A stretch of 64,000 bases of DNA from Trichothermofontia sp037445115 (GCA_037445115.1 JBBILC010000005.1:1-64000), one strand, 5' to 3'; shown: positions 1 to 8,709, numbered from the stretch's first letter. A program made the numbers and translations. The notes: generated by a model not told the origin, from the letters alone.

Positions 1-434
1 ACCCCCATGTCATTGTGGAACTCCTGTCCTACTCAACGGCGAATAAGGACCGGGGCCTGAAAAAGCGAATCTATCAAGATATTTTCCGCACGCCGGATTA
101 CTTTTGGTTTGATCCCCATAGTTTGGAGTTTGCCGGATTTCATCTGGTCAATGGGGTCTATGCCGCGATCGTACCGACGGATCAAGGGTGGCTCTGGAGT
201 GAGCAGTTAGGGCTATACCTGGGGGTGTACCAGGACCAACTGAGGTTTTTTAGCCCGGCTGGCGAGTTAGTTGCCACGCCGGAAGAGTCGGCCATACAAG
301 AACAACAAAAGGCGGAACAGGAGCGTCAACGGGCGGCAGTCGAACACCAGCGAGCCGAACAGGAACGTCAACGCAGTGCCGCGTTGGCTGCTAAGCTCCG
401 GGAACTGGGCATTGATCCCGATGAGATTGGCTGA
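1..434 (+). CDS. Uma2 family endonuclease-like protein, 3' part only
   Basis: The gene enters from outside the window; the frame is open from base 3 and reads PHVIVELLS at its start, which matches the conserved hydrophobic strand (PDVVVEILS-like) of Uma2 proteins. About 100 residues of the PD-(D/E)XK-type fold follow, then a charged Gln/Glu/Arg-rich helix (residues about 90-130 of the visible part) ending in LRELGIDPDEIG, a tail typical of cyanobacterial Uma2 proteins. These proteins are restriction-endonuclease-like in fold, occur in many copies in cyanobacteria and have no firmly known role. The catalytic N-terminal half is outside the window, so activity cannot be judged. Family assignment is from remembered family features. 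Confidence 0.8.
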   Translation, partial: PHVIVELLSYSTANKDRGLKKRIYQDIFRTPDYFWFDPHSLEFAGFHLVNGVYAAIVPTDQGWLWSEQLGLYLGVYQDQLRFFSPAGELVATPEESAIQEQQKAEQERQRAAVEHQRAEQERQRSAALAAKLRELGIDPDEIG

Positions 435-561
435 CCAAAAACTCCCCCTCACTCCACAACGCTCCCCTGGCTAAAAGCACTAGCTAAAAGCACTATACTG
501 AGAGCCGAACGATTTGCCCGACTGAAGGCTGAACTGGCCACTTGGTTCAATCCTGCTTCTT

Positions 562-587
562 ATTGCGTGTCAACATTGCGTGTCAAC
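562..587 (+). repeat. Two tandem copies of a 13-bp sequence
   Basis: ATTGCGTGTCAAC occurs twice back to back (562-574 and 575-587), just before the next gene. The second copy contains a GTG that could be read as an upstream start for that gene. A similar small duplication (CTAAAAGCACTA) lies just upstream at about 472-496. Confidence 0.8.
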
Positions 588-600
588 AGGCATTGCCACT

Positions 601-918
601 GTGAAATATTTTTTCCTCTCCGAAGGTTGGATTTTGGGTCGCGTGTGGGAATTTGGGGGCCTGTGGAATGAGGCCGCATGGCGACGCCCACCAGAGATTC
701 GTCGGCTCGATCTCTACATCCGCGAGGATGAGGAAACCCTCTGGCTATACCGGGCTGAGGATGCCGTCCTGATGGTGGAAGTAATGCCCGATCCCAAGCA
801 CCAGGATGATGCCCACAATTCTCCTACCATTGGTAATGTGGTCCTCAAACGCCTGATTACGGCAGATCAGGCGATCGAACGCTTAGCTGCCGCTATGAAC
901 CACTCCCACTCCCATTGA
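601..918 (+). CDS. Conserved cyanobacterial hypothetical protein
   Basis: About 105 residues, beginning MKYFFLSEGW when read from the GTG at 601. An in-frame GTG at 580 would add seven residues but lies within a 13-bp duplication, so 601 is preferred. The protein is rich in Trp and aromatic residues (GRVWEFGGLWNEAAWRR) and has no signal peptide or membrane segment. I recognise it as a small family seen in cyanobacteria but know no function. Its last 26 bases, encoding a His/Ser tail, overlap the end of the convergent tolC-like gene. Neither strand offers a clear ribosome-binding site. Confidence 0.7.
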   Translation: MKYFFLSEGWILGRVWEFGGLWNEAAWRRPPEIRRLDLYIREDEETLWLYRAEDAVLMVEVMPDPKHQDDAHNSPTIGNVVLKRLITADQAIERLAAAMNHSHSH

Positions 919-3553
919 TGATGGGTGTACCACTGCCCTCATTGATGCTTTGTGACTCGGCGATCGGCAAACTAACCGCCCGTTCCAGGGTCGCCAGGGA
1001 GCGGTTGTAGTTAATGACGGCTTGCAGGAGGTTGCCGCGTGCGTTGGTCAAATCGGTTTCGGCATCAATCACTTCCGTTTGCGTACCCACCCCCGCTTGG
1101 AACCGCAAACGGGCGAGGCGTAAGGCTTCTTCCGCCTGATCAACCGCAAGTCTGGCTGTATCAATATTCTCAAAGTTGGACAGCAAGCTAGAATAGGCCC
1201 GCTCTACCTCAAAACGAATTTGGTTCCGGATGTCGGAAAAGCCCACTTCGGCGATTTCGGCCTCGATCGATCGCTGTCTGGCCCTAGCACGGGCGGCTCC
1301 GCCATCATACAGCCGCCAGTCTAGCCGCACCCCAACCGTATTCCCGTCAGTCAGCCCAATACCATCATCCAGATTTTTGAGGACATCATAGTCAGCAAAG
1401 GCACCGATCTGGGGTAGGGTTGCGGCTAATTCAGCGCGGCGCTGCTGGCGGCGCAATTCGCGTTCTGCTAAGCGCTGCTCTAGGCCAGGGCGGTTTTCAT
1501 ACGCCTGGATAATCGTTTCCTCAAGGGGGATTCGCCAAGTGCCTGCCACTTCCACACGGCTACTGGCCACGAGGTTGGCGGTTTGGGGCACGTTTAACTG
1601 CTGGGAGAGTTGACGACGAGCCACCTGTTGCTGGGCCAGACGATTCGTCAGATTTTGTTTTTCGTTGGCCAATTGCACATCGGCCCGCAGGACATCGAAG
1701 CGGGTGCCCACCCCCGCATCAAATTGCAGTTGGGCATCCCGTAGACTTTGTTGGGCACTGTTGACAGCAGCCTCGGCAATACGCACTTGGGCATCGGCTT
1801 CCTGGAGGTCAAAATAACTATTACTGACATCCAGAATGATGACGTCGGTTTGCCGTTTGACCTCCAGTTCGCTGATTCGTACCTGTTGCCGTGCGGCACG
1901 AATATTTGCCATCCGCCGCCCGGAGGTAAATATGGCCCAATCAATCCCAATCCGCCCAGTAAAAGCGCGAGTTACGGTGTCGGCAGTCCCCAAGAGGTTG
2001 TTTAAGGGATTGGCATTACGCGCTCGGATACGGTTGGTTCGCTCAGCGCTGGAGGAGTCCACCCGTTGCAGGACACTTTGGAGGCTGACGGTGGGATGCC
2101 ATGCCGCTTGGGCTTCACGTAATTGGGCGAGGCTGCGATCGCGGCGAAGGCGAGCGTCTTGGAGGGGCAGATTATTACTGAGGGCCTGCTCAACGGCCTG
2201 TCGTAGATTAATCGGTTGGGTAAGCTGAATTTGCACCTCCTCCGGTTTATCGGGTAGGTAGAGCAAATCTGGATTGGGGTTGAGTTCAGGGATGGGTCCC
2301 TCGGTATTGGCATAGGGATCGTTGACAGACACGGCTTTGGGGGTGATGACCTCCGCGCGATCGCCCGCTTGCGTGTCTTGCAGTTCACGGGCCTCCGGCA
2401 ATTCTGCTTGCGGGGTGGGGGTAGCCGCAGTCAGGGGGAGCGAAGTGGTGGCCTCTAGATCAGGGGTATCGGCCCCAGTGTCAACTTCCGCATCATCATT
2501 AGCCTCTGCCTCGGTGTCAACCTCCACCCCGTCATTAGTTTCTACCTCGGTGTCAACCTCCACATCGGCGCTAACTTCCACAGGGGTATTGGCTGGGGTA
2601 ACCTGGGCAGTCGTTTGGGGGGTAAGGGGGGAGGTAGCTCCAGCGATCGCGACAGATTCAGGCGATTGAGCAGCTTCTAATTCCGTGTCCGTATCCGTGT
2701 CGGCATCAGCATCGATATCGGCATCGACTACTACATCATCTGTGTCAGCGTCGATATCGGCATCAGCATGAGCCTCAGCATTGATATTGGCATCGACTAC
2801 TACATCATCCGTGTCAGCATTAGCATCGGCATCGGCATCGGCATTGATATTGGCATCGACTACATCGGTATCTCTATCCGCTTCAACTTCAGGGTTCGCC
2901 TCTGGAGCCGTCCCCTCTGCATTTGCGGTCTGCTCTGCGTCTTCAGCATTTGCCAAGACGGCTCCCGGTTCAGTAGCTTCCAGTTCTGCTTCAGCCCTGC
3001 TGTTGGCTGCAATTATCCCAGGTTCACCCTTAGCGGCACTGGCCTCAGCATCAACTTCTTCAGATCCGACGGCTTCAGCGTCAATACCCCCTTCAGGACG
3101 GCTATCAGTAATACTTTCAGCGTCAAAAACACTTGCAGCACTTTCAGTGCTTTCAGCGTCAACGGTAGGCAAAGTGACTTTATCCGCGATCGCGACCAGA
3201 CTCAGGGGAGCCCTAGGCACAGATGCAGCGAACAGGGAGGGAAAGATCTGAAACGGGGGGGCTGATGCTGTCCCTAGGGTTGGTAGCACCTGATTGAGTA
3301 GGAGGGGCGTCATCAGGGTCGTGAAAGCATTCGCCGGGGCTGGTTGCGCGGCGGTTAGGAATTGAACAGACCCCAAGGTGCCGGGGGCGGTAGGGGACGG
3401 AGACCCAATGCGAACAGACCGTATATCCAATGCCTGGAACTGGGGGGCTACCTCTGGCGCGATCGCCTGCGGCTTACCCCAGACGGCTGAGGAGGACATC
3501 CCCAGCGTAATGGCCGTCCCCACACCCACTGTTAGTAACTGAAACGTTTGCAT
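893..3553 (-). CDS. TolC family outer membrane efflux protein with long acidic N-terminal linker
   Basis: An 886-residue precursor. Residues 1-26 look like a Sec signal peptide (MQTFQLLTVGVG...SSSAVWG). Residues about 120-360 form a low-complexity region rich in Asp, Ala, Glu, Val and Asn with repeated DADAD/VDANINA units. From about residue 440 (QPINLRQAVEQALSNNLPLQ) to the C-terminus there are two outer membrane efflux protein repeats, with the helical heptads and RRDRSLAQLREAQAAWHPTV region usual for TolC. TolC proteins form the trimeric outer-membrane duct of type I secretion and RND export. Cyanobacterial members are often longer than the roughly 490-residue E. coli protein, but the Asp-rich stretch here is unusually repetitive. 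No inner-membrane pump or adaptor lies nearby, so it may be a shared duct. Family call is firm; substrate unknown. Confidence 0.93.
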   Translation of the reverse strand: MQTFQLLTVGVGTAITLGMSSSAVWGKPQAIAPEVAPQFQALDIRSVRIGSPSPTAPGTLGSVQFLTAAQPAPANAFTTLMTPLLLNQVLPTLGTASAPPFQIFPSLFAASVPRAPLSLVAIADKVTLPTVDAESTESAASVFDAESITDSRPEGGIDAEAVGSEEVDAEASAAKGEPGIIAANSRAEAELEATEPGAVLANAEDAEQTANAEGTAPEANPEVEADRDTDVVDANINADADADANADTDDVVVDANINAEAHADADIDADTDDVVVDADIDADADTDTDTELEAAQSPESVAIAGATSPLTPQTTAQVTPANTPVEVSADVEVDTEVETNDGVEVDTEAEANDDAEVDTGADTPDLEATTSLPLTAATPTPQAELPEARELQDTQAGDRAEVITPKAVSVNDPYANTEGPIPELNPNPDLLYLPDKPEEVQIQLTQPINLRQAVEQALSNNLPLQDARLRRDRSLAQLREAQAAWHPTVSLQSVLQRVDSSSAERTNRIRARNANPLNNLLGTADTVTRAFTGRIGIDWAIFTSGRRMANIRAARQQVRISELEVKRQTDVIILDVSNSYFDLQEADAQVRIAEAAVNSAQQSLRDAQLQFDAGVGTRFDVLRADVQLANEKQNLTNRLAQQQVARRQLSQQLNVPQTANLVASSRVEVAGTWRIPLEETIIQAYENRPGLEQRLAERELRRQQRRAELAATLPQIGAFADYDVLKNLDDGIGLTDGNTVGVRLDWRLYDGGAARARARQRSIEAEIAEVGFSDIRNQIRFEVERAYSSLLSNFENIDTARLAVDQAEEALRLARLRFQAGVGTQTEVIDAETDLTNARGNLLQAVINYNRSLATLERAVSLPIAESQSINEGSGTPIINGSGSGS

Positions 3554-4006
3554 AAGGCTCCCACTTCATTCCACGTCATCTGTGCGCCATTGGTGCCACA
3601 AACTCACCCTAGGGACACACCTGGCCCAAAACACCAGTATTCATCATGATCGGCGGCCCCACTTCAGGAGGGTTAGCGCTAACGCTGCTGATATTAAGCA
3701 ACCTTAAGAAGAATACTGGTTTGTCCCCAACTTGCCAATAACCCATCGGGTGTAGACACCCCCACCAGCGGCTAAAAGACAGATCGCTGGGTTTCTGTTT
3801 TTCCGACCCTAGCCAGTCGGTTTCGCGATTCCCCTTTGGGGACGCTGTGCAATCGGGTTTACTGCCAGGGACACTCCCGTGCCGATAATAGGGAATGGCG
3901 CAGGTTTCGGTGCCTCACGTTGTTGCAGGCAGGAACGCTCTCCATACCGAACGATGTCCATACTGGTATTGAAAGCACGCATACAGGTTAGATAACGGTC
4001 AAGATC
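3554..4006. promoter_or_regulatory. Divergent intergenic region between tolC-like and CSP41-like genes
   Basis: These 453 bases hold no convincing gene and must contain the promoters of the two divergent genes. A perfect 12-bp palindrome, GTTAGCGCTAAC, lies at 3672-3683 and could be an operator. AT-rich stretches flank it (about 3690-3725). No -10/-35 pair can be assigned with confidence. Confidence 0.45.
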
Positions 4007-4945
4007 ATGCGGATTTTAATCATGGGGGGGACCCGCTTTATTGGGGTCTATCTGAGCAAGTTATTGGTTGAGCACGGGCATGAGGTCGTGCTGTTTAATC
4101 GGGGGAATCGTCCGGCCCCGGTGGCGGGGCTGCGGCAAATCCAGGGCGATCGCACCGATACCGCCCAACTTCAGGCCGTATTAGCCAAGGAACACTTTGA
4201 TGCGATTTACGATAACAATGGCCGGGAACTCAGCGATACCCAGCCCTTAGCCGCTCTCTTCCACGGCAAGGTCCAGCATTTCGTTTACATGAGTTCGGCA
4301 GGGGTTTATTTAGCTTCGGACCAAATGCCCCATGTGGAGGGCGACGCGATCGATCCCAACAGTCGCCACAAGGGTAAACACGAGACGGAGACATACCTCC
4401 AGGCCCAGGGACTCCCCTTTACCGCCATCCGCCCGACCTATATCTATGGTCCCCAAAACTATAACGACTTGGAAGCCTGGTTTTTCGATCGTATTGTCCG
4501 CGATCGGCCCATCCCCATCCCCGGCAACGGCCAGCACTTCACCCAATGGGGCCACTGTTATGACCTCGCCCAGGCAATGGTGGCCGTGTTAGGGAACCCC
4601 AAGGCGATTGGGCAGGTGTATAACGTTTCCGGCGATCGCTATGTCACCTTTGATGGTTTGGCCCGTGCCTGCGCGATCGCGGCGGGTAAGTCCATCGAAG
4701 ATTTACGGTTGGTCCATTACGATCCCAAACAGTTTAATTTTGGCAAACGGAAAGCCTTCCCCATGCGCGTTCAACATTTTTTTGCCTCTGTCCAAAAGGC
4801 AATGACGGATCTGAACTGGCATCCCCAATTCGATCTGATCTCTGGTCTCCGCCATTCGTTTCAGAATGACTACCTGGCATCGGCACGGGATCAGGCCACG
4901 ATCGATTTCTCCGTAGACGATGAAATCTTGCAACAGGTAGGCTAG
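4007..4945 (+). CDS. NAD-dependent epimerase/dehydratase family protein, CSP41-like
   Basis: A 312-residue extended short-chain dehydrogenase fold. The Rossmann motif is at the N-terminus (ILIMGGTRFIGVYL, GGxxFxG), followed by the YDNNGRE and VYMSSAGVY strands and the IRPTYIYGPQNYNDLEAWFFDR region. This combination is typical of the cyanobacterial and plastid CSP41 group. In chloroplasts CSP41 proteins bind and cleave stem-loop RNA and associate with ribosomes; the cyanobacterial role is less clear. The classical SDR Tyr-x-x-x-Lys is not preserved in usual form (HKGKHETETYL), which fits a non-epimerase function. Start is the first ATG, facing the divergent tolC-like gene. Assignment to CSP41 is by remembered motifs. 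Confidence 0.85.
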   Translation: MRILIMGGTRFIGVYLSKLLVEHGHEVVLFNRGNRPAPVAGLRQIQGDRTDTAQLQAVLAKEHFDAIYDNNGRELSDTQPLAALFHGKVQHFVYMSSAGVYLASDQMPHVEGDAIDPNSRHKGKHETETYLQAQGLPFTAIRPTYIYGPQNYNDLEAWFFDRIVRDRPIPIPGNGQHFTQWGHCYDLAQAMVAVLGNPKAIGQVYNVSGDRYVTFDGLARACAIAAGKSIEDLRLVHYDPKQFNFGKRKAFPMRVQHFFASVQKAMTDLNWHPQFDLISGLRHSFQNDYLASARDQATIDFSVDDEILQQVG

Positions 4946-4961
4946 CCTGTAGCCTCAAAGT

Positions 4962-5172
4962 CTTGTGGGGTAGGCATCCTGCCTGCCCCGGAAACAGCCG
5001 CATTAGACGTGACAGCCGCGTTAGACGTAACAGCCGAGACAGCTATCCCACAAGAGACATCAGCCAAATCTTGTGGGGTAGGCATCCTGCCTGCCCCGGA
5101 CATCCTGCCTGCCCCGGACATCCTGCCTGCCCCGGACATCCTGCCTGCCCCGGACATCCTGCCTGCCCCTGG
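4962..5172 (+). repeat. 18-bp tandem repeat array with duplicated leader
   Basis: The leader CTTGTGGGGTAGG at 4962-4974 is followed by one 18-bp unit CATCCTGCCTGCCCCGGA. A different 18-bp unit (ACAGCCGCNTTAGACGTR) then runs about 2.4 copies from 4994. The leader recurs at 5070-5082 and is followed by five copies of the first unit (5083-5172). The array follows the stop codon of the CSP41-like gene by only 17 bases. Because 18 is a multiple of three, long spurious open frames appear on both strands. A related leader ends the array near 57.07 kb on the opposite strand. Confidence 0.92.
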
Positions 5173-5308
5173 CAGATCTCTGAATCGCTGTTACCCCACC
5201 CTCGCTGTTACCCCGCCATCGCCGTTATTCTGAATAGCCGTTAGTATGAGGGCGCAATTTCATCCAGTCTCGCTGCCCTCTGCCCCATTAGGGAGAACGT
5301 CGTAGACA

Positions 5309-6793
5309 ATGGCCCACCCACCCCCAGCATCATCCCCTGCCCCTGGATGGCAATCGTATTTCGCCAGTCTCTTGGTCATCGCTAGCCTAGTTGGTCCGGG
5401 GTTCCTTCTGAGTGCCCAAGCGCGGGGCGGGGCGACCTGTGTGTTGCCCAGTGCCAATATTGCGGAAAAAGAGCGGTTGCGGCAGGCTGCGATTAAAGGG
5501 GGGCGGGATGCCGAGAAGCGCTATGAGGAGATCGTACGGCAACAGGCCAATCAGTTACAGCAGTGCCGCGATCGCACTTGGCCGAAAAATCAAGCCCTGT
5601 GGCTGCGGCTCTATGCCTGTGATACCCAACCGGGGCAATTGGAGGCCCTGCTGGATGAGGTGGTCAACAAGGGCTATAACCAGGTCTATGTGGAAGCCTT
5701 CTACGATGGCCAGGTTCTCCTCCCGCTGAATGAGAATCGCACCGCTTGGCCCTCGGTGATCCGTAATCCCCAGCAAGGCGATGTGGATTTATTGGCCCAG
5801 GCAATTCACAAGGGGCGACAACGGGGCCTGAAGGTCTATGCCTGGGTCTTCACGATGAACTTTGGCTATTCCTACGGCCAACGGCCCGATCGCCAGCGGG
5901 TCCTGGCCCGCAATGGTCAGGGTCAAGTCAGCCTGCAACTGCCGGATAATACCGATCAGGCATTTGTCGATCCCTACCATCCCCAAGCCCGCCAAGACTA
6001 CACCCAAATGCTGCAAGCGATTCTGCGGCGGCGGCCCGATGGGATTTTGTTTGACTATATTCGCTATCCCCGTGGGACTGGGGCAGCCTCGATCGCCACC
6101 AAAGTGCAGGATCTCTGGGTCTATGGCGAAGCCTCCCAGTCGGCCCTAATCCAACGCGGGCAGAATAACCAGGGGCGGGAACTCATCCAGCAGTTCTTAC
6201 GCAAAGGCTATATCACTGAGGGGGAAATCACCGCCGCCCGGACCCGCTTCGCCCAGGAGCCAACCCCCCTCTGGCAGGGGCGCGACGCTACCCAGGCCAA
6301 AACCCTGACCCCGCCTAACCAGGCCCAACTGCAACGGGACCTGTGGATTCTGAGCGTTTCCCATGCGGCCCAAGGGGTGGTTGATTTCCTAACAATGGCT
6401 GCCCAGGTCGCCCAGCAGCAAGGGATTACCGCCGGGGCCGTCTTTTTCCCCACCGGTAACCAGGTCATTGGCCAGGGGTTTGACTCGCGCCTGCAACCCT
6501 GGGATCAGTTCCCGGCCCACCTGGAATGGCACCCCATGTCCTACTCGGTATGCGGCAGTGGCAGTTGTATCGTTGAGGAGGTCCGCCGAGTTCTCAGCCT
6601 GACCACAGGAGCCAGTGTCCGTCCGGCCCTTGCGGGGCGTTGGGGTGAATCCCAGGGGAACCGACCGAGCCTAGAGGTGCAAATGCAGGCCCTCCAACGG
6701 AGCGTGCCCCAGATTGAGACGGTGAGCCATTTTGCCTATTCCTGGCAAGAGCCAGAGTCCGATCGCCGCCGCCGGTTTTGCCGTGTATCTTAA
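5309..6793 (+). CDS. Family 10-like glycosyl hydrolase (GHL10 domain), membrane-anchored or secreted
   Basis: 494 residues. Residues about 18-40 are a hydrophobic signal or anchor segment (SYFASLLVIASLVGPGFLLS). The remainder is a TIM-barrel of the glycosyl-hydrolase-like 10 type: WLRLYACDTQPGQLEALLDEVVNKGYNQVYVEAFYDG near residue 110, the KVYAWVFTMNFGYSYGQ strand, and the signature DGILFDYIRYPRG near 245. In related proteins such barrels act on cell-wall or exopolysaccharide glycans; the substrate here cannot be told from sequence. An extended Gln-rich helical insertion lies between residues 25 and 90. Start is the ATG at 5309, 136 bases after the repeat array. Confidence 0.85.
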   Translation: MAHPPPASSPAPGWQSYFASLLVIASLVGPGFLLSAQARGGATCVLPSANIAEKERLRQAAIKGGRDAEKRYEEIVRQQANQLQQCRDRTWPKNQALWLRLYACDTQPGQLEALLDEVVNKGYNQVYVEAFYDGQVLLPLNENRTAWPSVIRNPQQGDVDLLAQAIHKGRQRGLKVYAWVFTMNFGYSYGQRPDRQRVLARNGQGQVSLQLPDNTDQAFVDPYHPQARQDYTQMLQAILRRRPDGILFDYIRYPRGTGAASIATKVQDLWVYGEASQSALIQRGQNNQGRELIQQFLRKGYITEGEITAARTRFAQEPTPLWQGRDATQAKTLTPPNQAQLQRDLWILSVSHAAQGVVDFLTMAAQVAQQQGITAGAVFFPTGNQVIGQGFDSRLQPWDQFPAHLEWHPMSYSVCGSGSCIVEEVRRVLSLTTGASVRPALAGRWGESQGNRPSLEVQMQALQRSVPQIETVSHFAYSWQEPESDRRRRFCRVS

Positions 6794-6855
6794 GATTGCG
6801 ATCCCTTGTACCGCTGGCCAACTCCTGTAATGTTAGGTTAGGTGTTTTTGGAGTT

Positions 6856-7614
6856 ATGCCTGTGAAGAGGCCGTTAACACGCTCATTCCCCTTCCCAGCC
6901 TTTTTCCTTGGTGTGGGTGCCAGTCTTTTTTGTCTAACAACGAGTGCGGAAGCGATCGATCAGGTGCGGCTCCAGTTTCGAGATCGCGACACCACGGTTT
7001 CGATCGGCGAACTGAGAAGCTTCGTGCGGGGCAGTACTGCGCCCCAACAACTCTTAGATTTTTTCCAAGCCACCGGACAGCGGGCCAACGCCGTGCGGAC
7101 TTTGCTGGGGGATCAGATTACGCTGGGTACCCGGGCGGAGCGGTTTTTAGAAACCTCCACGGGGCAGTTTGTGATCCTGCAACTTGATCGCCTAATCGCT
7201 GGCTCCGATCACCGCACCCAACTGGAGTCCTTACGCACCGCTTTGCGGGAAACCATTACCAATGATAATCGCCTATCCATCCTCGAATTATTAGAAAACT
7301 ATCCGGAATCGACCGTAACGGTTGACCTCAATGGGCTAGACCCGATTTACAACCGCATTAGTGGTTTCGTCAATCGTGTTGAACCGGCATTAGAAGCCGT
7401 TAAAAGCTTTTTACAGGATCTCATTTGCGAGTGTCCCCAGGAAAGCTCGTCCGTGCTGCCGCAATCGGGCCTTCTCGTGGCGCAGGCTGAAATGGGTAAA
7501 CCCAGTGTGTGTATGAATCCGGCGGGGGAGATTGTGCCATTGCAGACAGCCCAGGCACCCACAACCGCTTCTGCTGCGCTAGCGGTCCCCCCCCTTGAAC
7601 ACAGTCAGCCATAA
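6856..7614 (+). CDS. Secreted DUF1400-domain protein (first of a pair)
   Basis: About 252 residues from the ATG at 6856. An upstream in-frame start exists, but it would extend the N-terminus past the signal peptide. Residues 1-30 form a signal peptide ending in TTSAEA. Residues about 30-200 match the DUF1400 pattern found at the N-terminus of cyanobacterial alpha/beta hydrolases: VRLQFRDRDTTVSIGELRSFV and repeated FLQ/LLE helices. No hydrolase domain or GxSxG motif follows; the C-terminus is a short Pro/Ala-rich tail with Cys pairs (ICECP). The next gene encodes a second protein of the same type, so the two likely arose by duplication and may be co-transcribed. Function unknown. Confidence 0.8.
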   Translation: MPVKRPLTRSFPFPAFFLGVGASLFCLTTSAEAIDQVRLQFRDRDTTVSIGELRSFVRGSTAPQQLLDFFQATGQRANAVRTLLGDQITLGTRAERFLETSTGQFVILQLDRLIAGSDHRTQLESLRTALRETITNDNRLSILELLENYPESTVTVDLNGLDPIYNRISGFVNRVEPALEAVKSFLQDLICECPQESSSVLPQSGLLVAQAEMGKPSVCMNPAGEIVPLQTAQAPTTASAALAVPPLEHSQP

Positions 7615-7634
7615 CGCCTTTGCACGGGAACACC

Positions 7635-8276
7635 ATGTTTTTACGAGATTTTTTGGCATCAACCCGGGGGTTAACCGCTTCCCGCTGGCTATGGTCCACG
7701 CTAGCGGCGGGCTTACTGGGGACAGGTGCGAGTGTCCTGGCTCCTGGCTCGGCGGCGATCGCCGCCGAGCGCATTGTGTTTACCTATGGCCCCATCCGGC
7801 AAGCCGTCACGATTCAGGAGCTAGAGGCCCTAGCGGAAACGGGGCAAGCTACGGGCGGGCTGCGTTTTTTACTCGGAGTAGCCGGTGTTTCGCCGGAATC
7901 CGCGCAACGGGTACTCACCCATGAGGTCGGCGCTAGCCTGTTGTTTTTGGATCGGGCACTGAACTCGGTTCCCGGCGAATACCTGCTCTTCCAAATGGGC
8001 TACATTTTCCATACCCCGGCACGGGTGGACAATATCCAAGCCCTGCGATCGGCCCTTGTCCTCTCGGCAGTGGACACAAACAGCGTTAGTCTGCTGCGGT
8101 TTTTCCAAAACTACCCCACCCAAGATTTGATGGTGGACGGGGTACAGATGGCCCGAACCGCACGGGAGATCAGTAGCTTTGTCGCCCGTGTGGGTGAAAA
8201 GGCGGAAGTGCCCCTAGCAGCGGTGCGTAATTTCCTGGATGGGATTGTCTGCGAATGTGAGTCTCCATCCCCCTAG
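7635..8276 (+). CDS. Secreted DUF1400-domain protein (second of a pair)
   Basis: 213 residues from the ATG at 7635, 20 bases after the preceding DUF1400 gene. An N-terminal signal peptide (LWSTLAAGLLGTGASVLAPG, ending near AIAAE) is followed by the DUF1400 core: IVFTYGPIRQAVTIQELEAL, then GEYLLFQMGYIFHTP. The end (AVRNFLDGIVCECE) aligns with AVKSFLQDLICECP of its neighbour, which supports a tandem duplication. Again there is no catalytic alpha/beta hydrolase domain. It is probably periplasmic or lipid-facing; function unknown. Confidence 0.8.
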   Translation: MFLRDFLASTRGLTASRWLWSTLAAGLLGTGASVLAPGSAAIAAERIVFTYGPIRQAVTIQELEALAETGQATGGLRFLLGVAGVSPESAQRVLTHEVGASLLFLDRALNSVPGEYLLFQMGYIFHTPARVDNIQALRSALVLSAVDTNSVSLLRFFQNYPTQDLMVDGVQMARTAREISSFVARVGEKAEVPLAAVRNFLDGIVCECESPSP

Positions 8277-8296
8277 GGGTCCTATCAAGCTTAATT

Positions 8297-8393
8297 TTGT
8301 AGGTTGGCTCAAATGCATTGCGACCCAACAGTTCCAAGCGTTCTGTTGGGGGAGGAATGTGTTGGGTCTCGCCGACTCGACACCAACCTACAA
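8297..8393. repeat. Palindromic dispersed element with 11-bp terminal inverted repeats
   Basis: TTGTAGGTTGG (8297-8307) and its exact reverse complement CCAACCTACAA (8383-8393) bound a 97-bp element. A second internal pair, CCCAACAG (8324-8331) and CTGTTGGG (8343-8350), would fold into an inner hairpin. It looks like a non-coding miniature repeat of the type scattered in cyanobacterial genomes. Partly similar sequence (GTCTCGCC-ACTCGAC) recurs near 38.7 kb. The surrounding interval 8277-8709 has no convincing gene. Confidence 0.8.
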
Positions 8394-8484
8394 TTTCCGA
8401 TTTTAGGCACGACAGACCCCTAGCGGTGGAGTTGTGGGGTGGGCGTCCCGTCTGCCACTTGGATACACAGACAAAAGCCCAGCC

Positions 8485-8593
8485 CCCGCAACAGGCTAGA
8501 GGCCCAGCCCACGATCGCTGGCCAGGATGATGATGGCCTAACCCAGCGCGTCTCCGCCCGCAACAGGCCAGAGGCCCAGCCCACGATCGCTGG
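8485..8593 (+). repeat. 37-bp direct repeat, two copies
   Basis: A 37-base segment beginning CCCGCAACAGG and ending CACGATCGCTGG occurs at 8485-8521 and 8557-8593 with one mismatch (GGCTAGAGG versus GGCCAGAGG). Shorter repeats of the form AAATCCAGCGCAGGCTTA follow to about 8635. A GTGGGGTGGGCGTCCCGTCTGCC segment just before (about 8436-8458) resembles the leader of the arrays at 4.96 and 57.07 kb. Confidence 0.85.
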
Positions 8594-8709
8594 ATTTAAA
8601 TCCAGCGCAGGCTTAAAATCTAGTGCAGGCTTAGGTTGCCCCTAATTTGTCCAGCCGTCGATCGTTCCGCTTGGCCCACTGCCATCCTGAACCTATCTAG
8701 GTCCAGGTC

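Noticed and set aside
500..560. GGTTCAATCC resembling a tRNA T-arm
   Set aside because: No acceptor, D or anticodon stem could be formed around it.
2768..3265. Long plus-strand frames within the tolC-like gene
   Set aside because: They are mirror frames of the repetitive Asp/Ala codons on the coding strand.
4962..5172. CRISPR-like array
   Set aside because: Units are 18 bases in direct tandem with no variable spacers, and no cas gene is present.
4963..5244. Open frames on both strands across the 18-bp array
   Set aside because: Their length results from an 18-base repeat, a multiple of three; the products are simple PAPDIL- or GRMSGA-type repeats without a start signal.
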